DNA from: Natrinema sp031626495
GTDB taxonomy: Archaea > Halobacteriota > Halobacteria > Halobacteriales > Natrialbaceae
Reading direction: 5' to 3'
Assembly: GCF_031626495.1 (NCBI RefSeq)
Contig: NZ_JAMQOJ010000003.1
Span: 372,001-436,000, forward strand
DNA: 64,000 nucleotides
Every line of letters starts with the position of its first letter. Positions within the stretch are counted from its first letter, which is position 1. The notes beneath the pieces are model-generated. The model saw only the letters and a list, made by a program, of their open reading frames with translations, made no database searches and had not been told where the DNA came from. A program made the position numbers and the translations under genes. Shown in pieces: positions 62,309 through 64,000 of this stretch.

Positions 62309-63212
62309 CACGCATTCGCGGATCTAAGGCGTCACGCATTCCGTCGCCGAGGAGGTTGAAGCCGAGTACCGTAAGGGCAAGGAATAGCCCGGGGAAGAAC
62401 GACCACCACCACGCGCCTGAGAACAGGCCGCGCTCGACGCCCTCGGAGAGCATCATTCCCCACGACGGGTCACCGGGGCTCGCACCGAACCCGAGGAACG
62501 ACAGCGCCGCGATGTCGATGATAGCCAGGCCGTAGTTCAGCGTCGACTGGACGGTAATGGGTGCCAGACAGTTCGGAAGGACGTGCCGTACCAGCAGCCG
62601 CGGATCGTTCGCGCCGAGGGCGCGCGTCGCCTCGATGTACTCGTCTTCGAGGACTTTCAGGGCCGCGCCGCGGACGACGCGGGCGAACCGCGGCGTGTAC
62701 ACGAGCGTGAGCGCGGCGACCGCCCGCCACAGTCCCAGCGAGTCGGGGAAAATGGTGACGAGCGCGAGCGCGAGCAGTAGCGACGGGAACGACAGGAGCA
62801 CGTCCATCGTCCGCATGATAACGTTGTCCGTGAGGTCGCCGTAGTACGCCGCGACGATCCCGGCGGTGATGCCGAGGACCGTGGACGCGACGACGGTCGC
62901 GGTCCCGAACTTCAGCGCGTACCACGCGCCGTACAGCACGCGCGGGAAGATATCGCGGGCCTGTCCGTCCGTCCCGAACCAGAACTCGCTGCTCGGCCCC
63001 GCCTTCGTCGGGTTCGATCCGAAACTGGTGGCGACGATGGCCTCGAGGTCGTACGCGAGTCGGGCGTAGACGGCCACGACGACCATCCCGAGGATGATAC
63101 CGAGGCCGACAACTGCGATTCGATTCGACAGCAGTTCCGTGAGGAACGGGCTGGCGCGGATGCGGTCGACGGTGCTGCGTTCGACGTCTGCTGATTGAGT
63201 TTCCGTGCTCAT
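62295..63212 (-). CDS. dppC: Dipeptide/oligopeptide ABC transporter permease DppC
   Basis: 305 residues. A polar N-terminus with one helix (about 30-50) is followed by GRDIFPRVLYGAWYALKFGTATV, the EAA loop (EDEYIEATRALGANDPRLLVRHVLPNCLAPI) and four more helices. The ending GDGMRDALDPRMRD is typical of DppC. It starts on an ATGA overlap with dppB. Substrates of this class are peptides, nickel or similar small solutes; the binding protein and ATPases must lie beyond the window edge or elsewhere. Confidence 0.9.
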   Translation of the reverse strand: MSTETQSADVERSTVDRIRASPFLTELLSNRIAVVGLGIILGMVVVAVYARLAYDLEAIVATSFGSNPTKAGPSSEFWFGTDGQARDIFPRVLYGAWYALKFGTATVVASTVLGITAGIVAAYYGDLTDNVIMRTMDVLLSFPSLLLALALVTIFPDSLGLWRAVAALTLVYTPRFARVVRGAALKVLEDEYIEATRALGANDPRLLVRHVLPNCLAPITVQSTLNYGLAIIDIAALSFLGFGASPGDPSWGMMLSEGVERGLFSGAWWWSFFPGLFLALTVLGFNLLGDGMRDALDPRMRDAVD

Positions 63213-64000
63213 TGGTCGATCCGTGGGTCGAGGATGGAGTACGTGATGTCGACGAATAGATTCACTATCGTGTACATGAACGCGAACACGAGGACGGTCG
63301 CCTGTACCACGGGGTAGTCGCTCCGGTTGATAGCGCTGACGAGCAGCGTCCCGATGCCGTTGATCTCGAAGACGGTCTCGGTCAACACGGAGCCGCCGAG
63401 CATCGAACCGAACTGGATCCCGATGATCGTGATCACGGGGATGAAGGCGTTCCGGAGCCCGTGTTTCATGACCGTCGTCTTCGCACCCTGTCCCTTCGCG
63501 CGAGCCGTCCGCATGTAGTCCTGGCGGACGACCTCTAGCATCGACGAGCGCATCATCCGAGAGATAAACGCCATCGAGTAAACGCCGAGCACGACGACGG
63601 GCAGGAACAGGTGACGAACGGCCGACTGAAACGCCGCCGGATCCCCGGCTAACAGCGTGTCGACGAGGATGAATCCGGTCTTCGAGTCGATGAAGTGAGT
63701 CGATCCGATACGCCCGCTCGTCGGGAGGACGCCCAGAAACTGTGCGAACAGCAGTATGAGGAGCGGACCGCTCCAGTAGATCGGGACGCTGATTCCCGTG
63801 AGCGCCCCGATCCGTGAGAAGTGATCGGTCAGCGTATCCTTCTTGACGGCGCTCAGGATGCCGAGGGGCAGTCCGAACAGCAGGCCGGCGGCCTGTCCGA
63901 GTATGGCGAGTTCGATGGTGATCGGGAGCCGGTCGGCGAGGATTGCGCTGACATCACTGCCGCGCCGGACCTGGTAAGACTGACCGAAATCGAGCGTCGC
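63209..64000 (-). CDS. dppB: Dipeptide/oligopeptide ABC transporter permease DppB (5' end outside window)
   Basis: 263 residues are visible and the N-terminus is off the right edge. The visible part begins inside the periplasmic-side loop (ATLDFGQSYQVRRGSDVSAIL), then LPITIELAILGQAAGLLFGLPLG, an EAA loop (DYMRTARAKGQGAKTTVMKHGLRNAFIPVITIIG) and the last helices to INLF-like VNLFVDITYSILDPRI, the standard DppB end. It overlaps dppC by 4 bp. Confidence 0.92.
   Translation of the reverse strand, partial: ATLDFGQSYQVRRGSDVSAILADRLPITIELAILGQAAGLLFGLPLGILSAVKKDTLTDHFSRIGALTGISVPIYWSGPLLILLFAQFLGVLPTSGRIGSTHFIDSKTGFILVDTLLAGDPAAFQSAVRHLFLPVVVLGVYSMAFISRMMRSSMLEVVRQDYMRTARAKGQGAKTTVMKHGLRNAFIPVITIIGIQFGSMLGGSVLTETVFEINGIGTLLVSAINRSDYPVVQATVLVFAFMYTIVNLFVDITYSILDPRIDQ

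Overview
The window is haloarchaeal chromosome. The evidence is very acidic proteins, strong G/C preference at third codon positions, twin-arginine lipoprotein signals, leaderless-looking starts about 25 bp from TATA boxes, HalOD1 and HTH_10 (bacterio-opsin-activator type) proteins, ether-lipid synthesis (GGGP synthase), and archaeal CoA synthesis (pantoate kinase plus phosphopantothenate synthetase). The gene content fits the Natrialba/Haloterrigena/Natrinema side of the group, but that is an inference.

Layout. 1-3.4 kb: a partial pilin-like gene, then the conserved archaeal cluster DUF106 membrane protein, cytidylate kinase and Cbf5/TruB. 3.6-9.0 kb: a complete branched-chain-type ABC importer (binding lipoprotein, LivG, LivF, LivH, LivM), followed by tRNA-Pro(GGG). 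9.2-12.1 kb: an AT-richer, decayed strip behind the tRNA with a zinc protein, a lipoprotein, a 143-bp MITE-like element, two frameshifted small genes and a HalOD1 protein. 12.1-17.3 kb: a duplicated-domain lipoprotein with a membrane-anchored molybdopterin oxidoreductase, an ArsR-like regulator, a small membrane protein, a second HalOD1 protein and a secreted TSP3-repeat metalloprotease. 17.5-20.3 kb: an Lhr-type helicase.

20.5-35.1 kb is rich in acyl-CoA and redox metabolism: an alpha/beta hydrolase, a hotdog thioesterase, a 3-hydroxyacyl-CoA dehydrogenase/enoyl-CoA hydratase fusion, an APH-like kinase, an FMN hydroxy-acid oxidase, an SDR, an F420-type oxidoreductase, a second crotonase and an acyl-CoA ligase. 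An identical 12-mer lies upstream of two of these genes. 35-44 kb mixes a PAP2 phosphatase, a lipoprotein, a Dna2-like nuclease-helicase, small membrane proteins and a zinc metalloprotease. 43.8-51.9 kb is mostly housekeeping: LSm, L37e, a threonine-synthase-like protein lacking the PLP lysine, GGGP synthase, sirtuin, an apparently non-discriminating AspRS and pantoate kinase.

52.2-55.1 kb holds the most unusual gene, a 970-residue protein with four membrane segments and about 13 tandem DUF1508/YegP-like modules. Two adjacent single-base frameshifted genes follow (an HTH_10 regulator and a methyltransferase), then phosphopantothenate synthetase, so the two CoA-pathway genes are about 5 kb apart. 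The window closes with TyrRS, a small zinc protein, an acyl-CoA dehydrogenase, BirA and a Dpp-type peptide permease pair running off the end. No CRISPR array, rRNA or intact transposase was seen.
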